Source: Chondrilla cf. caribensis
Taxonomy: Eukaryota > Porifera > Demospongiae > Chondrillida > Chondrillidae
Reading direction: 5' to 3'
DNA: 64,000 nucleotides
Assembly (NCBI GenBank): GCA_964020155.1
Contig: OZ026557.1
Span: forward strand, 1,845,001 to 1,909,000
Shown here: positions 36,833 through 50,047 of the stretch, in pieces
How positions within the stretch are numbered: position 1 is the first letter of the stretch
How the letters are laid out: every line of letters starts with the position of its first letter
Position numbers and translations under genes: made by a program
Notes under the pieces: model-generated
Databases searched by the model: none
Told to the model about the DNA's origin: nothing
Seen by the model: only the letters and a program-made list of their open reading frames with translations

Positions 36833-36986
36833 AACATGTTTGTTTACAGTTTGGAACATGTTTGTTTGAAGTTTGGAACATGTCTGTTTATAGTTTGGAA
36901 CATGTATGTTTATAGTTTGGAACATGTATGTTTATAGTTTGGAACATGTTTGTTTATAGTTTGGAACATGTTTGTTTATAGTTCAG
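36833..36986 (+). repeat. 22-bp minisatellite, 7 copies
   Basis: Seven head-to-tail copies of a 22-base unit starting AACATGTTTGTTTATAGTTT, differing by single substitutions. Confidence 0.9.
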
Positions 36987-36989
36987 AGC

Positions 36990-38120
36990 ATTGTTGTGAC
37001 AAAGTGACAATCATAACTAGGGTCTGTGTCTGGTATTGCTGGCGCCTAGGGTCCGACACAACATCACACAGTACCGCCAAATCAATATTCATCGTTTGGA
37101 TTCCGGAATCGCCAAAGTACGAACCTCTATAAAAGCTCACATCGCGCGTCCATTTTCTTTGTGAGTAGATCCGTGCTGGGGAAGCTGCAGATGCTGGAGG
37201 ATTCGAATTGGAGGGGGTGCCCCGAGCGCAAGCGTGGTTAGCTGTTCTACCCTCTCCTTCTTCGGTTCGCTGTTTGATCACGCATGGAGTTCACACGTCC
37301 CGGTCTCCTGTAAGTCGTCGGGTCTCTCGAGTGTTCTCGGACGAGGTTTGGGCGTCCGTCCTCTTCGGAGGCGGGCGGTGCCTGGGATCATGGTCGGCTA
37401 GTCTCCCCTAGGGGTCCTGTAAGTAGGTCCTACGAAGGCTATGTTGTCGGAACCACACGGCTCTCTGCTCACCACCCTTTTCCTTTATTATTGCCTTCGG
37501 GCGCACGTAAGTTAGGCCGTGCCATTCATTACCTTTACGCTGCATACACTTTACTATGCACACACTGCGCCTCGCACACACCCTCCTATGCACACAGTAT
37601 GTGCATGCGGCTATAGTAGGGTCCAGACATGCTACATTAGTTTAGGTTTTGGGCCCTACCGGGGAGTCTCTTGTCATCGTGTTGAGGAAGCTGCTGCGCT
37701 GTTTGATGTGTGTCCTGCCGGCCTGACTCTGATGATTACCGATGTGAAGTCAGTTCATCTGTCTTCTGGTCCGTGGATTGGTGGTAAATCCGTGATTCTT
37801 GGATCTCCGGGCCCATGAAGCTATCAAGTCACAAAGGACCACATCGGTGACTGGCGTCCGTGATACTCGGTGTGCCAGACGTAAAAGATCACGGCTCTGA
37901 AATCTGGACCTCCCGAGAAGCCAGTCCACCACCCTATACCATGGGACGATGGCTTGATGTTGACTACACGTGCGATGACATCAACAGCTGAGGCATGGTG
38001 GCAAGTGGCATGTTCTCCTCGGCCACGGGGCATGAAGCACCTCCCCGTCCTCGCCGGATGCCCTGGGCACACGTAAAGTGTGGCAGAGAGAGGTGCAAGT
38101 TTGAATGAGCTAGAGGACAT
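36990..38120 (+). promoter_or_regulatory. GC-richer segment with TATA box and serial splice donors
   Basis: About 1.1 kb with a base composition unlike the AT-rich neighbourhood. TATAAAAG at 37128-37135 is followed within 300 bases by three GTAAGT donors (near 37310, 37417 and 37508). No convincing protein-coding frame is present. It could be the promoter and non-coding first exon(s) of an unseen + strand gene, or a solo LTR/leader of a retroelement. I cannot decide between these. Confidence 0.35.
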
Positions 38121-38594
38121 GGAAGATGTGTAACTTATTGGACTTCAATTGCAAGAAACATATTTTATATGTACATATTATCTTAGTATGTATATCAATG
38201 ACATGTTTCCTTGAATCCGTACTATCATTAATTATTGTTATAAATTTGAATACTTGACATACACTGTATGTGAATTAATATTAATAATGAAATGACATTG
38301 CATGCTATATGTAACAATACAATCATTAGATAATAAATATTGTGTGATTTCATTATAACCAACACTAGTACCATGTTCTGCATCAATGTGTGCATTGAGA
38401 GAATTGGACATTTTTATATAAGTGAATCCGAATAATAAAAGTTGTATTGTTTCAATGATTACATATTATAAAAGGATTGGAGATGTTACTTCTGGACAAT
38501 TGCAAAATTACATTAGTGCAAGTCACCCATGCACTACACCATCTGGACTCATCTCATGAAGCCATGTTAATGATTATAGTACATACTGCAAATT
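38121..38594. other. AT-rich spacer
   Basis: No gene or repeat recognised. Confidence 0.4.
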
Positions 38595-39050
38595 TCACTG
38601 CTGGATCACCATGGCCTCTCCAGTGTCCATGTGATGCATCTTAGCACAAATACTGATACATGTACACGCTCCTGAAGGTACAATGGACTTCCTGGTAACC
38701 AACTAGATATGTTTGGTCACCGTTCACCACAGCCATCCCGATGTTCATACGTTATGAGATATGAGCAGATACTTTAATAAAACATAATACTTTTGTATGT
38801 ATATTCCAATTTAGGTGCTCTAGTTTACGTAGTGACCACCCAGGTGACTTCACATTCTGTTACAGGTCACCATGAGCTGCCAGTGTCCAGGGTGACCAGT
38901 AACCAAACTTAACAACACAAATACTGGTGCATGTACACCTTCCTGCATCTACTATGGACCTTGTGGTGAATAGCTAGATAATGTTTTATTATATTACTGG
39001 TCACCTTGGCCCTCCAGTATCCATGTGATGCATCACAGCAAGAACACTAA
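38595..39050. repeat. degenerate relatives of the 360-bp family
   Basis: Two to three diverged stretches with the family's landmarks: ATCACCATGGCCTCTCCAGT, TTTTGTATGTATATTCCAAT, CCAGGTGACTTCACATTCTG, CAGGTCACCATGAGCTGCC and ACCTTGTGGTGAATAGCTAG. They lie 4-6 kb from the array and abut the (CA)n complex. Confidence 0.6.
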
Positions 39051-39054
39051 TGTG

Positions 39055-39973
<919 letters not shown>

Positions 39974-39974
39974 G

Positions 39975-40640
39975 TTAGTTGCTGCTGATGGGGACACCGT
40001 TCAACCTGACCTGACAGCTGGCAGCATCCACTTATACCCTCACACGTGTTTGGTTGTCGTCACTATCAAGATTTCTGACTTGACTGAGCAGTGTTTCCGA
40101 AATGCAGTTTCTTTGTCTGTCATACTTTGCATTCATGCTCACACAAGCATCAGAGATCAGAGACAAAGACAGGAGAAGAAATTACGCACAATATTGTCCC
40201 TGGGCAGTCATTTAGTGAAGACAGGTAATTCGGCAGATAGCACATCAAAATTGACATGTATGACAATTGCGGGTCTATCAACAAACCTATTATACTATCG
40301 TGCCACATTGAAAAGTTATTTTCTACCTTCCCTGCATATTCATTCACATTTAAGTCATTTGTCAAAGACCTAGTGAGACAAGTCCAATTAGAACACCTAT
40401 CATGCATACATAGCTACACAATTTATATTGGTTACTATCTATTATGCTGCAGAGTAAAATCATATACTGGAAGGTAACTGAGGGTAATTTTTGTAAACAT
40501 CACAGCTGTTTAAGAACATTTCTTTAGAGTATGTGTGTCTGAATACATCTTTAGTGAACCATTGTATACCTAACGGTAATTTCTTTGTAGGCCTCGCAAA
40601 CGTCTATTTGAACAATAACATAACTTCAGCTGGAGGGTAG
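39975..40640 (+). CDS. possible terminal exons (39975-40224, 40591-40640), weak
   Basis: An open stretch after the CA repeat runs to a donor at 40225 (ACAG|GTAATT, phase 1). A later acceptor (TTTCTTTGTAG) opens a phase-1 frame ending [16 protein letters not shown] and a stop at 40640. The phases also fit the orphan exon at 35633. It is not recognised as a known protein. The segment [20 protein letters not shown] is faintly like the strand after cadherin repeats. It may be chance. Confidence 0.15.
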
Positions 40641-41296
40641 TGTATAGTTACATACAGTGATGAATCTTTGATTGCATTATGAATACATAATACAACTATA
40701 TCCCCATATAGCATACGTACATAATCAAGTATGGTTACATACACTCTCACACACAACACTTGCACACAGACACAAGCACATACACACACATTATATACAA
40801 ATTATGTATACACATAGCCAATATATAATATTATGTACATATAAATTAGACTTTACAAAGATAATGACATGAACAAAATATACATATATATACAGGCTAC
40901 AGTTGGTAAGGCAATTGCTAGAACCATTCACTGAGACCACTCAGTGGGGAACCAGTATAGGAAGACCTTGATGTGTGTGCGCAAACACACTTTAGTTTTG
41001 ACCTTGATAGGTTTCTGGTTGAAGCCATAATAACATACATGGCACCACTGATATAAACTCTATACATGGAACATTGACATACATGATTCTGTACATCATT
41101 GAATGTCTATGATTAGCCCCATCATATGTGCAAATGTACATCAACAGTACCATTAACATTAGAACACAAACATACTAGAATAAGAGTAATAGAGTCATGA
41201 TTGCAAGTTTATGACAAATAAAAATACAAAGCCTTCAATCAACCCTTAGACATGTACTGGGAAGAACTCTAACAGGCAAAATAACTGTTATAAATG
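40641..41296. other. spacer 3' of NAA38
   Basis: AT-rich, with short CA-rich patches near 40740-40790. No gene recognised. Confidence 0.5.
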
Positions 41297-42163
41297 TCAT
41301 TGATTGTCACCCATTGTTTTGAGACTAGTGGAAGATATTGACAACGATTTTATATGTTGTCCGGGAACCACAGCCATGTGGATGATCTTCTTCAAATAGT
41401 CTTGTGTTTTGTCTGGAGAAACAGAAAGCAAAGTTATACAAAATGAAATTATAAAAAGTGTAAATAATTGAAAAGATGAAGCATTACAATTCAGTATATG
41501 TGCTGTAAAGTTATGAATACACGGTTTCTACTCCACAAGGCTAAGAAGCATTTGAGGTCAACTACAACATTCAACCAGCTGCAGCAATGCCAACACTTAG
41601 CTACAACATAAGTGACAGTTACTTGCTTACTAGCTACATATTTCTTCCCTTTTTATTCACCAATGGTTGGAATTATATGTTGATGATACACAGATCGGAA
41701 TTATTATATTTTAACTTACCTTATGACTGATATGTAGATAATAATCACGTACAATCATACATACTGATACTTTTTACATTAATTCAACCACCTAATAGTA
41801 TACCCACAGGACTATCACATCAACTAGACACGGTCGAACAAAATCCCACATCTAGATCTCTGGACAATGAGAAACCTTAACAACACGAACTACTGAACAC
41901 TAGAGTACAAGTACAAGAATACACAACAAGTAACACATGCCGTACACCACCACATGACCGAGATATCCATACTGAGAATTACCTTCAGTTTTCGCTTTGG
42001 GAATTAGTTCCTCACAGTTCCCCAATACAAGATTCATATCTTTATCGGTACACAAAAGGTCACCCGTTACAAAACGTCCGTCTGATAGAGCAATTTTCAA
42101 CCTTTTGTTCAAATATTTCCTAAGATTAGCTTTCGAACTTTCCTGATCCCCTTCCGTAGCCAT
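41297..42163 (-). CDS. NAA38: NatC auxiliary subunit NAA38 (LSM domain-containing protein 1)
   Basis: Two exons, 42163-41983 and 41412-41297, joined in phase 1 to give 98 aa. The start is the ATG at 42163 (MATEGDQESSKANLRKYLNK); an upstream in-frame codon at 42190 is not needed. The Sm1 motif is RLKIALSDGRFVTGDLLCTD followed by KDMNLVLGNCEEL. The Sm2 motif in exon 2 is IIHMAVVPGQHIKSLSI, which parallels the human LAMVPGHHIVSIEV-type ending. NAA38 is the small Lsm-like subunit of the NatC N-terminal acetyltransferase with NAA30 and NAA35, acting on nascent chains in the cytosol. Reading straight through the donor gives only a short alternative tail. It is the one housekeeping gene in the window and is divergent to the D cluster. 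Confidence 0.88.
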
Positions 42164-42838
42164 TTTACTTAAAGAATGTAGCTTGCGCAATCACAAGTGA
42201 CGGAAGACGATTGCTCGAAGATTGAGCGTGAGTTGAGGTCGCACGTCAAGCGATTATAACTACTTCGCTACTTCCGTTGTTGCTCTAGCCCCTCACTTTA
42301 GGTATTACAGCTGCATGAGTACCACCTATTACTTAGGAGTTACAGCACCATTTTACTTATTTCCTAGTGCACTAAATAGCGCTAGTCTCACGTGAAGAAT
42401 CGAAATTTCTGTCAATTCCATCCTAACCTACTGCAGAGGAATAATTTAGTCCACCAATATAGAGCCCGGTATTATGGTAGGGGCTACAGAAATAATGCTC
42501 ACAATAAACCGATTCCCACTATAACGTCGAGACTATATCAAGTACTGTACAGCGTATGTATTGTATGTCTCCATCATAGCAAATGTACATTACTGTATAA
42601 TATTTACCATGCAATGTATATGTGCATGGCATGCTACTTCAGATGTCTATAGGGATGATGTTCCTCTGTTTTGCCAATTACAATGTACTTACTTTTGATA
42701 TTATAATTCTATTGCCCTGCCTAATCAGTCACTTGGGAATTGAAACCTAACAATGATATTGCTAATTGCTTTGGTGAAGCCAACATATGATTCTATGACT
42801 GTCACAGTGGTACTCTGTTTACAGGTTGCTCAGTAGAG
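42164..42838. promoter_or_regulatory. shared upstream region of NAA38 and gene D1
   Basis: Between the divergent NAA38 and D1 starts (675 bases). From about 42478 rightwards the sequence matches the region before D2 (from about 50117). Left of it there is no match, which marks the duplication boundary. An acceptor CTCTGTTTACAG (ends 42824) lies 14 bases before the D1 ATG, implying a 5' non-coding exon further upstream. Confidence 0.5.
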
Positions 42839-45800
42839 ATGGCTCACTGCTTCCTGCTGGCACTGTTCTTTGTAATCCAGTCTCAGGAGGTTTCAGGTCT
42901 CACTGTTGAGGAATTCATTCCCTTTGGAGAGAGCAATGGAGACACTGTCTTCTTTTCCAATGACGACAACACCACTAGTATCACAGTACCTCTGAAGTTC
43001 CCATTCTTCAACAACCTCTACAGCACTATTCATGTGAGAGTTTGCTAGCCTTGATCAAATAACCTCATGTATGTATAGGATTTATTTATTAATTTTATGC
43101 TAAATTAGGGTATTGAGTAATGGGTTACATCTTCAGAATGGGTCAGTTGGTAAAATATATTCTTTTTGCTATCACAATAATTATTACTATGACACACTGA
43201 CTCACAATCAGCATAATCATAATAAACTATAATGCCAACATGGCTATTATGTCCCCTGTTTGTTTGGTAGTTAATTACAATTATATAAATTGTGTATATG
43301 TACATATTCATATTATGTATGTGTGTATATGTGTGTATGCAATATTATGTAAATTGTAAATGTATTTGTAATCACAATTTATAATCCTCATACCAGATCA
43401 ACAATAATGGTCTCCTGTCATTTGAATCTGTGGTCCCAGACTATACTCCTCAAGACTTCCCTGTGAAAGCTCCTGAAAAGCGAGGAGTTGGAGCAGCTTT
43501 TGTAGCTCCGTTTTGGGCTGATGTTGATACCAGAGCAGGCCCTGGTAAAGTGTACTTCAGAAGTACAAATAATCAGACAGTCCTGGACATGATCAAGAGG
43601 ATTACTGACAAAATATTGATAGGGAGAAAATCATGTTTATTGGCAAATCAATTCAATCCAAAATGGGCTCTTGTAGCTACCTGGTTTGATGTGGGTTATT
43701 ATGAATTACATTATGACAAGGTATGATTTTAATTGTGTGGATGGTTAGCCTCAAGTGAAATTGCATTACATTGTATAATCTTACATATTCAGCTTTATAA
43801 AGAAAAATCTACTATACAATACCTTATGTGAATAAGAACTCACTGTAACTAGTGTTATTATGTGTACAAAATACGATGTCATCTCATTAATTAATAACTT
43901 GAAATATTCATTGTTTTTTTTCCCAGCTGAACACCTTCCAGGTGGTGGTGACTACTGACGGACTGTTCTCCTTTGCCATATTCAACTATGCCAAGATAGA
44001 ATGGGTCACTGGTGATGCTAGTCGGGGAAGTGATGGGTTTGAAGGAACCCCAGCCTTGGTGGGTGTCAACGTTGGTGATGGAGTGAGGTCCATCAAATAT
44101 GAGCACTCTCTCACTGATGAAGTGGTTCAAGTTGTCAATGCTACTAACGCTGATGTACTAGGGCAACTGGTGTATCGGATTGATGATGAAGTTTCCAACA
44201 GCCCTGGGCCTGGGTCTTCCAATTTCTTTTTCTCCAATAAATGTGATACAGGTGATCTTCATTGATCTATAAACCCATAGATTTGGCCTTGTGTTGTCAC
44301 ATATTGAACTATGTCTGCATCATATATCCATGTCAAATTCTGTATATTAATTTGTTTCATTATAGAAGTTTGGATTAGACTAGGTGTAGAAATGAAGATA
44401 CTTAACAGATATAGTAAATCAATTTGTTTTATTATCAAACAGTTTAAAATTGGATCTGAGGCTGTAAGCTATCCATCCAGTCATTATGCATGTTTGCCAA
44501 ATTTTATCACTTCATTCCATGCATTCTGTAGGTGAGCTCTGCCTGTCCCCCTCACTTGGCACTCCACACAGTGGAGGATTACTCTTGGTTAATGGACCAT
44601 TACAGCAACACCTGTTTAGAAATCAAGGTAACATTAGGATGAGGTTTGAGGGCAAAGATGAGATGTTGTACACAAAGTGTAGCTTCAAGGAGGGAAATCC
44701 AGTAGTTTACTGTCCTGTTCCACTGTTTGGACCAAACAGTATTGGAATCAAGAATGTGACCTTGTTGATTGGTGGCTGTAGCACAGGATACACAGGACAG
44801 TATAGAGTTCGTGAGTGTAGTTTGCAATATGTGTGTTTGTTCTATGAGAAAATGAGCCTCAGAAAATTTGTAGTCAGCTATAGGCCATACTTATTGTTGT
44901 TGTTATTGTATTCATCTGATGTAATATATATTATGAGCTCAACATTGTTGGAATGCAATAGTTCAATGCAATGAGTCTGAAGTGATTTGCTTCAGTCCCA
45001 TACACATGGAGTGTTTGGGGGTGTTCGAATAAACTCCATCCTTGAAATATCATGCAACTAGAAAATCCTAGGCAGCCTCCATTACAGGTTGGTTGAGGTA
45101 TAAATTATCAATTTGTATTGTGCTGCATTCTTTCTTAATATTAAACTGTCCCTTCCTATATATAGCTACTTATTATAAGTTGTTAATGACCCTTAATTGG
45201 TATTAAATATTGGAACCAGGCTTTCAAGCAACACAATTTTGTAACCCCCTTTTAAAAATCTTGCATTCACACCTGTGTTTTAGAGTATTAAAGCATGCGA
45301 AAATGGTTGAACTGCTAGGTGTCGTCATATATCACAAATTCAATGTAATTCACTAGCCAAATAGGTGACAGGTACTTTCATTATTATTCTTACATCATTT
45401 CACCACCCACCTTATTATTATTCACACATCATCTTATCATCACCAGTCACCACACGCATAAAAGGCGCACTCACAATCTGTATTCCATACCACTGAAGAA
45501 GACAGGCAGTTAGCTGTCAAAACGTTTGGTGTAAATTAAAAACTATTTGGCTAGTGAATTACATTGAATTTGTGATATATTAAAGCATGTATACGTGCCC
45601 ACTTTGATTGGTAGTTTATATTACTGGAAACAATATTGATTATAAATTAATGTATTCTTATTGCAATGTATTTTGTAATGATCAAAATGAATAAATATGA
45701 TTTTCTTATTAATAATATTATTTCTTGTAGGGGAACCTACCATCTTCATAGATGGTTCACTTCAAGTGTTTGACAAAGACTGCATGGAACCATTCAGTAG

Positions 45801-48117
45801 GACAGTACTTGGAACTGAAGACAAGGTTTGCATCAAATGGAACCCTGTGAAAATGTTTGCTACTGATGAAATCTCTGGTATCGGTGATGTGGATCCGGAA
45901 GTAGGGGTTTTTGCACACTTTACAGGACAAGGAGTAGCTTATTTGGAGGCTGAACTGAGTAATACATCAGGATGGGGAACAGTTGACTTGGTTAGTAATT
46001 TTTACACACTTGACTTCTACACCACCAGCGATGGAGAAGCTGTGTTTGTAACTGAGTTCACACCTACAAACCCTGATGATATCAGCAATCCTCCACCCTC
46101 ATTGTTGTTCATACGAGTCACAGCAGTTGTCAACGGAATAGAGGTGTTTGCTAGCACACCTCTGATTTCATTCATACCATCTGGTTTTCCTGGGGCATCA
46201 AGTAGCAGCCATCCTTGTGACAACATCAAGGACTCTGCTGTATTCAATACTCCACCCCCATGTCCACCAAATGCCAACCAAGCTTTCTTTGACCCGAAAC
46301 TTGATGTTGATCCCGGATGTGTGGAGGGATCTAAAGCACACTTCAACTGCTATACAAACCCTACAGCAACAAAATGCTTCAGAATTGTGCAAAGGTACAG
46401 TCACTATGACAGTGTGTCTTGTAGCATCATACAAGATATCATGAATGATTTACCTATTAATACTCTTTAGACCTGGTACTAAGGTGTATACTGGTCAGTG
46501 TTGCTATGGTGCTAATGGTGCTCTGGTGATCAGCAGACCTGGAGCTGGACTTCCCAGGAGGCCACAACCAGGAGACACCTATCTTGACCACTTCCAAAGG
46601 GATCTCTGGCCTTTCCTTGTCTGCTGCACTGACCCTAAGACACCGGATCAAAAATGCTTTGATTATTTCAGAGAATTTCCCACATCATCCTCAAGAGATT
46701 ATGTACAACCATTGGTCGGTGAGAAATACTTCTTTGAGGTTTAATACAGCTGTTATGGGACTCTCATTTAAAGTGGGAAGGCCTTTAGCCCGAAAACTAC
46801 CTTTCAAGGCACCCACAAAAACATGGGATAGTATAAGAACCAATGCATGTGGGAAGCCACTGACATTCAAACTACTTCCTAGAGCTTTTATATTACTGAC
46901 TGAGTACAGTTTCTCTTTTATTGTCCCATGCATTATTCAGATTACATACGTACATTATATGAATTGAATATTTGGCATTGGTGCACAAACATAATTCCTG
47001 ACCCAACTTAATATCACAATAATTGGGTGGAGTCACCACATTTAATTTCATAATACTGATAATTATAATTTTCCTCTTAGTTTGTGTTTTGTTAAAATTA
47101 TATGTCTTTCTGTGAATTGTGGCAACAATGCAGAAAGTTTGTTTTTACATGTTTTAGGTTCCCTGTTTGAACACTCCTCAAGACAGAATGAGCTTTCTGA
47201 AACATTCTTGACCCTGAGAGACAACAGGTTCACTGCTCCACTGAACCTCACCTCTGATTCATCAAATAATCTGAATCGCACCACATACCTGTGCTACCGA
47301 GTGTTTGTCATCCCGTACACTGTAGTAAACCTGTTCTCCAGCTCGGACATGGCAATCAACGCTCACTACATGCTCAATGGTGGACATTATTACATCTCAT
47401 CCATCAGTATTGTGATAGGTGAAGCTAATGCACAGTGTACCACCATTACTGTCAACAGCAGCCCATGTCAAATTGAAATCAACAGTGAACGAGTCACATC
47501 TCCATCTCACACTGTGGGGCAGTATGAAATACAGGTGGCATCATCAAGGGATTCCCCTTCTAATGGTTCACTGACGGCCAATCTGTTCTCTGTTAAAAGT
47601 AGGATAATTGCAAAGGTGACATGTGGGCGGAACCCAAGGGGCTTTCCAGCTGCAAATACTCTCAGTGTATCCCTTCCAATATCTCTCCAGGACCTCAGTT
47701 TCCATGGATTACTAGGTATGTACTTATAAGTAGATTGTATAATTAAGATATTATGTGCATGCAACAGTAAATTTTTGATTTGCATATTTAATTTCTTCAG
47801 GTCAGTTATGGAATGTTCCTGCTACAGTGACTCATCCTGACTGTGAGGATTTTGCCCTCTTCTCTCACTTGCCTCTCTACAAGGTTGTGCTCCCTACCAA
47901 TGCCACTGAGGATGATGGGTCTTCACAAGGTAACTCCAACCGAACCATTCCCGTCATCCTGCACTCCAAGTCCTGGAACACTGCTGGATCCGGTCCATGT
48001 CTGTACACCAGCTATGAGGGACCAAGTGTTATAGCTGGTACCGCCTCAGACTATATTGTGGGTAACCTGTCATCTACCCGATACCAGTACTCCAGGTTCA
48101 CCAGCAGATGTATGTGA
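42839..48117 (+). CDS. gene D1: secreted NIDO-AMOP protein, MUC4/SUSD2-like
   Basis: Eight exons: 42839-43033, 43397-43720, 43927-44251, 44532-44810, 45731-46394, 46471-46718, 47158-47715, 47801-48117 (969 aa). A signal peptide (MAHCFLLALFFVIQSQEVSG) precedes a complete NIDO domain in exons 1-3 (EEFIPFGESNGDTVFFSNDD, NNNGLLSFES, APFWADVDTR, NTFQVVVTTDGLFSFAIFNY). Exon 4 is a Cys-containing beta module (LCLSPSLGTPHSGGLLLVNG). Exons 5-6 carry the AMOP domain (FNTPPPCPPNANQAFFDP, DPGCVEGSKAHFNCYT, GQCCYGANGAL). Exons 7-8 match the region that precedes vWD in such proteins. Exon 8 ends SRFTSRCM-stop, where the last bases (AGAT|GTATGT) look like a splice donor read through to a stop. No transmembrane segment is present. 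Intron 4 has a ~580-bp insertion that D2 lacks. Likely an extracellular adhesion or matrix protein, by domain content. Confidence 0.9.
45020..45597. mobile_element. ~580-bp intron insertion with a perfect 38-bp inverted repeat
   Basis: Present in intron 4 of D1 and absent from the same intron of D2, where the flanks join directly (ACACATGGGGTGCCCACTTT). It contains 38-base arms at 45327-45364 and 45543-45580 that are exact reverse complements. Near the right arm, CTGAAGAAGACAG and CTGTCAAAACGTTT form a small stem. Confidence 0.65.
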
Positions 48118-48468
48118 ACACTTGTAGTTAGTGGTAGGTCCAGAACAGTTTATACTTCATTTGTAGGCGTTTAGGTGTGTACTGAACTATCCATGCCAGG
48201 ATACATAAAAACGATTTTCTATTACTTAGTGTTTTTTCTTATTGTACTGTTATGTTTTCAATAGTGCTTCATGATTTAAGATTACCTCGGACATTTCCAT
48301 TTTGTTATACCATGCATACTTGCTTGATTAACCTATAATAATACTATAGATCCAATGACATAAACATCACATAGGCGGTAGCCATTTTCTTCTATAAGAT
48401 AGATTGCGATATCCGCTACCTACGCGCTTCCCGATGTCAACGAAATCAATGGTACGGTTGAAAGTGAA

Positions 48469-49378
48469 GTCGACTAATCGGCGTAGATGCATAGACTAAA
48501 CATATCGGATTTCACAGCGTCGATATTACTTACTATTTAATTCCTCTGAACAACCAAGAACCATATTTTAACCGATTATACGCCAATGACGCCAATTGGC
48601 GTCAGTACCCTAAGCGGCCAATGTCGCCAATTGGCGTCATGAAAATAGGGTGCAAAAAATCCCATATATCTCGGCCGAGGAAGCTTCTATCGACTCAAAA
48701 CCTTCGCTGGCTATAGCTATATTACTGAACTACTGCCTAGTAATAGAATGATCGTCTCAAGAAAACGAACGAACGAATTCGATGAGATTAAAGGGTGGGA
48801 GTCGTTCGTAAACGAATAGTGAGCAGAGAATCCCGTATATCTCGACCGAGGAAGCTTCTATTGACCCGAAACCATCGTTGACTATAGCTCTATCATCGAA
48901 CTACTACCTAGTAACAGAAACTTGTCTCAAGAAAACGAACAAAGGAATTTTATGGAAAGCGAGGGAGTTATTCTCTAACAAGCGCGCCAAACTCCCAGCT
49001 GCAAAATTCGGTCCTGGCTCTTTCTCGTAGACGGACGTATCTCGGCCGTCAAGACACTCGAAGAAGGGTTTCTTCATTTGGGTACGTTATTGATTGCATT
49101 AAGGCTAAAATGTGAAGTTTCTTCTTTCTAAGAAGCGGCAAGACAAATCAAACGATTCTCGACGAATTCAATTCGGCCATGATGGTCACGCGCTACGATG
49201 ACATCATGGCGCATAATCGGTTAATCAGTGCCTCGTCGACCAGGTAATTTCAATTCTTCATACCTACGCAAGTCCTCTCTCTGAATAGGGTCCTCATCAC
49301 TGTAGCGCGAGCCCCCGTTATACCATCGTCCGTGGCCGGAGAGGTTTTCAAAAATATTTCATCGTTCCGACTATATCG
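48469..49378 (+). promoter_or_regulatory. presumed D2 promoter and non-coding first exon, interrupted by a mobile element
   Basis: GTCGACTAATCGGCG (48469-48483) and a donor (TATCG|GTGAGTTTTG at 49379) are conserved upstream of D2, D3 and D4. After removing the 649-bp element the spacing is about 246 bases, against 240 for D3 and 247 for D4. The matching acceptor is CTCTGTTCACAG, 15 bases before the D2 ATG. Confidence 0.5.
48572..49220. mobile_element. 649-bp TTAA-flanked non-autonomous DNA transposon (piggyBac-like MITE)
   Basis: Flanked on both sides by TTAA (48568-48571 and 49221-49224). Ends are inverted repeats: CCGATTATACGCCA at the left and, in reverse complement, CCGATTATGCGCCA at the right (13 of 14). 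The D2-D3 spacer carries the empty site (TTTTAATCAGTGCC) with a single TTAA. Inside are a perfect palindrome TGACGCCAATTGGCGTCA (48587-48604) and a ~172-base direct repeat (TCTCGRCCGAGGAAGCTTCT near 48668 and 48840). No transposase is encoded. TTAA targeting is typical of the piggyBac superfamily. Confidence 0.8.
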
Positions 49379-50010
49379 GTGAGTTTTGTTTCTAGCTATT
49401 ACTGTATAACTGGGAGAATGGAAGTAGAGTAAAACGTTATCGGCTACCACCTATATTGGGCCACATTAATTTTATTATTATTTCTTGTAAACTAGGGAAC
49501 CTACTCACTCCCGATAAATTACTAGGTAGCGTAGATTATGATGGTCCAGGATGCTATGAGAACAATATTTCAACCACTATTATAATGACCAACCCGCACC
49601 AGCTAAATGCCTCAGAATCAATATGATAATTCTATGTGTAATCACAGATGATTTAGAACAATGATACTATCATGTGTACAGTAAATGTCGAGTACTTAGT
49701 TGGGATGAGTCTCTGATCACACTGATGAATATAGATTATATTATAATGCACACACATGCACAAACAATAATGAATATGACAGATTCATGTATGTAAAGTC
49801 TATGTTCATACTTGTGCAGCAGGATTGGCTTAGCCTATAATTAATCAAGTTGGAAAGGATTTTTCTATCCAACTTCATTATAGTTTGAATAGGCTTAAAT
49901 TTTATTATTAATCTGAGTTATTTGTTATGTACCTCATCATTTTGACCATAACTCGGACCACTTAGCGAGCTGTGTCTATCCCACAATGCAGGTTTCTGAT
50001 CAAAGCCATA

Positions 50011-50047
50011 TAATAATAATAGTAATAATAATAATAATAATAATAAC
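50011..50047. repeat. (TAA)n microsatellite
   Basis: Short trinucleotide run in the D2 5' intron. A shorter version occurs at about 57079-57095 before D3. Confidence 0.85.

Noticed and set aside
37021..37060. Retroviral primer-binding-site-like TGGCGCC and a TGTTGTG/CACAACA inverted pair
   Set aside because: They lie upstream of the TATA box rather than after an LTR, and no polymerase or gag-like frame is nearby.
37824..38120. 98-codon - strand frame in the GC-rich segment
   Set aside because: No recognised domain, and competing frames exist on the + strand at 37519-37818. GC-richness alone explains its length.
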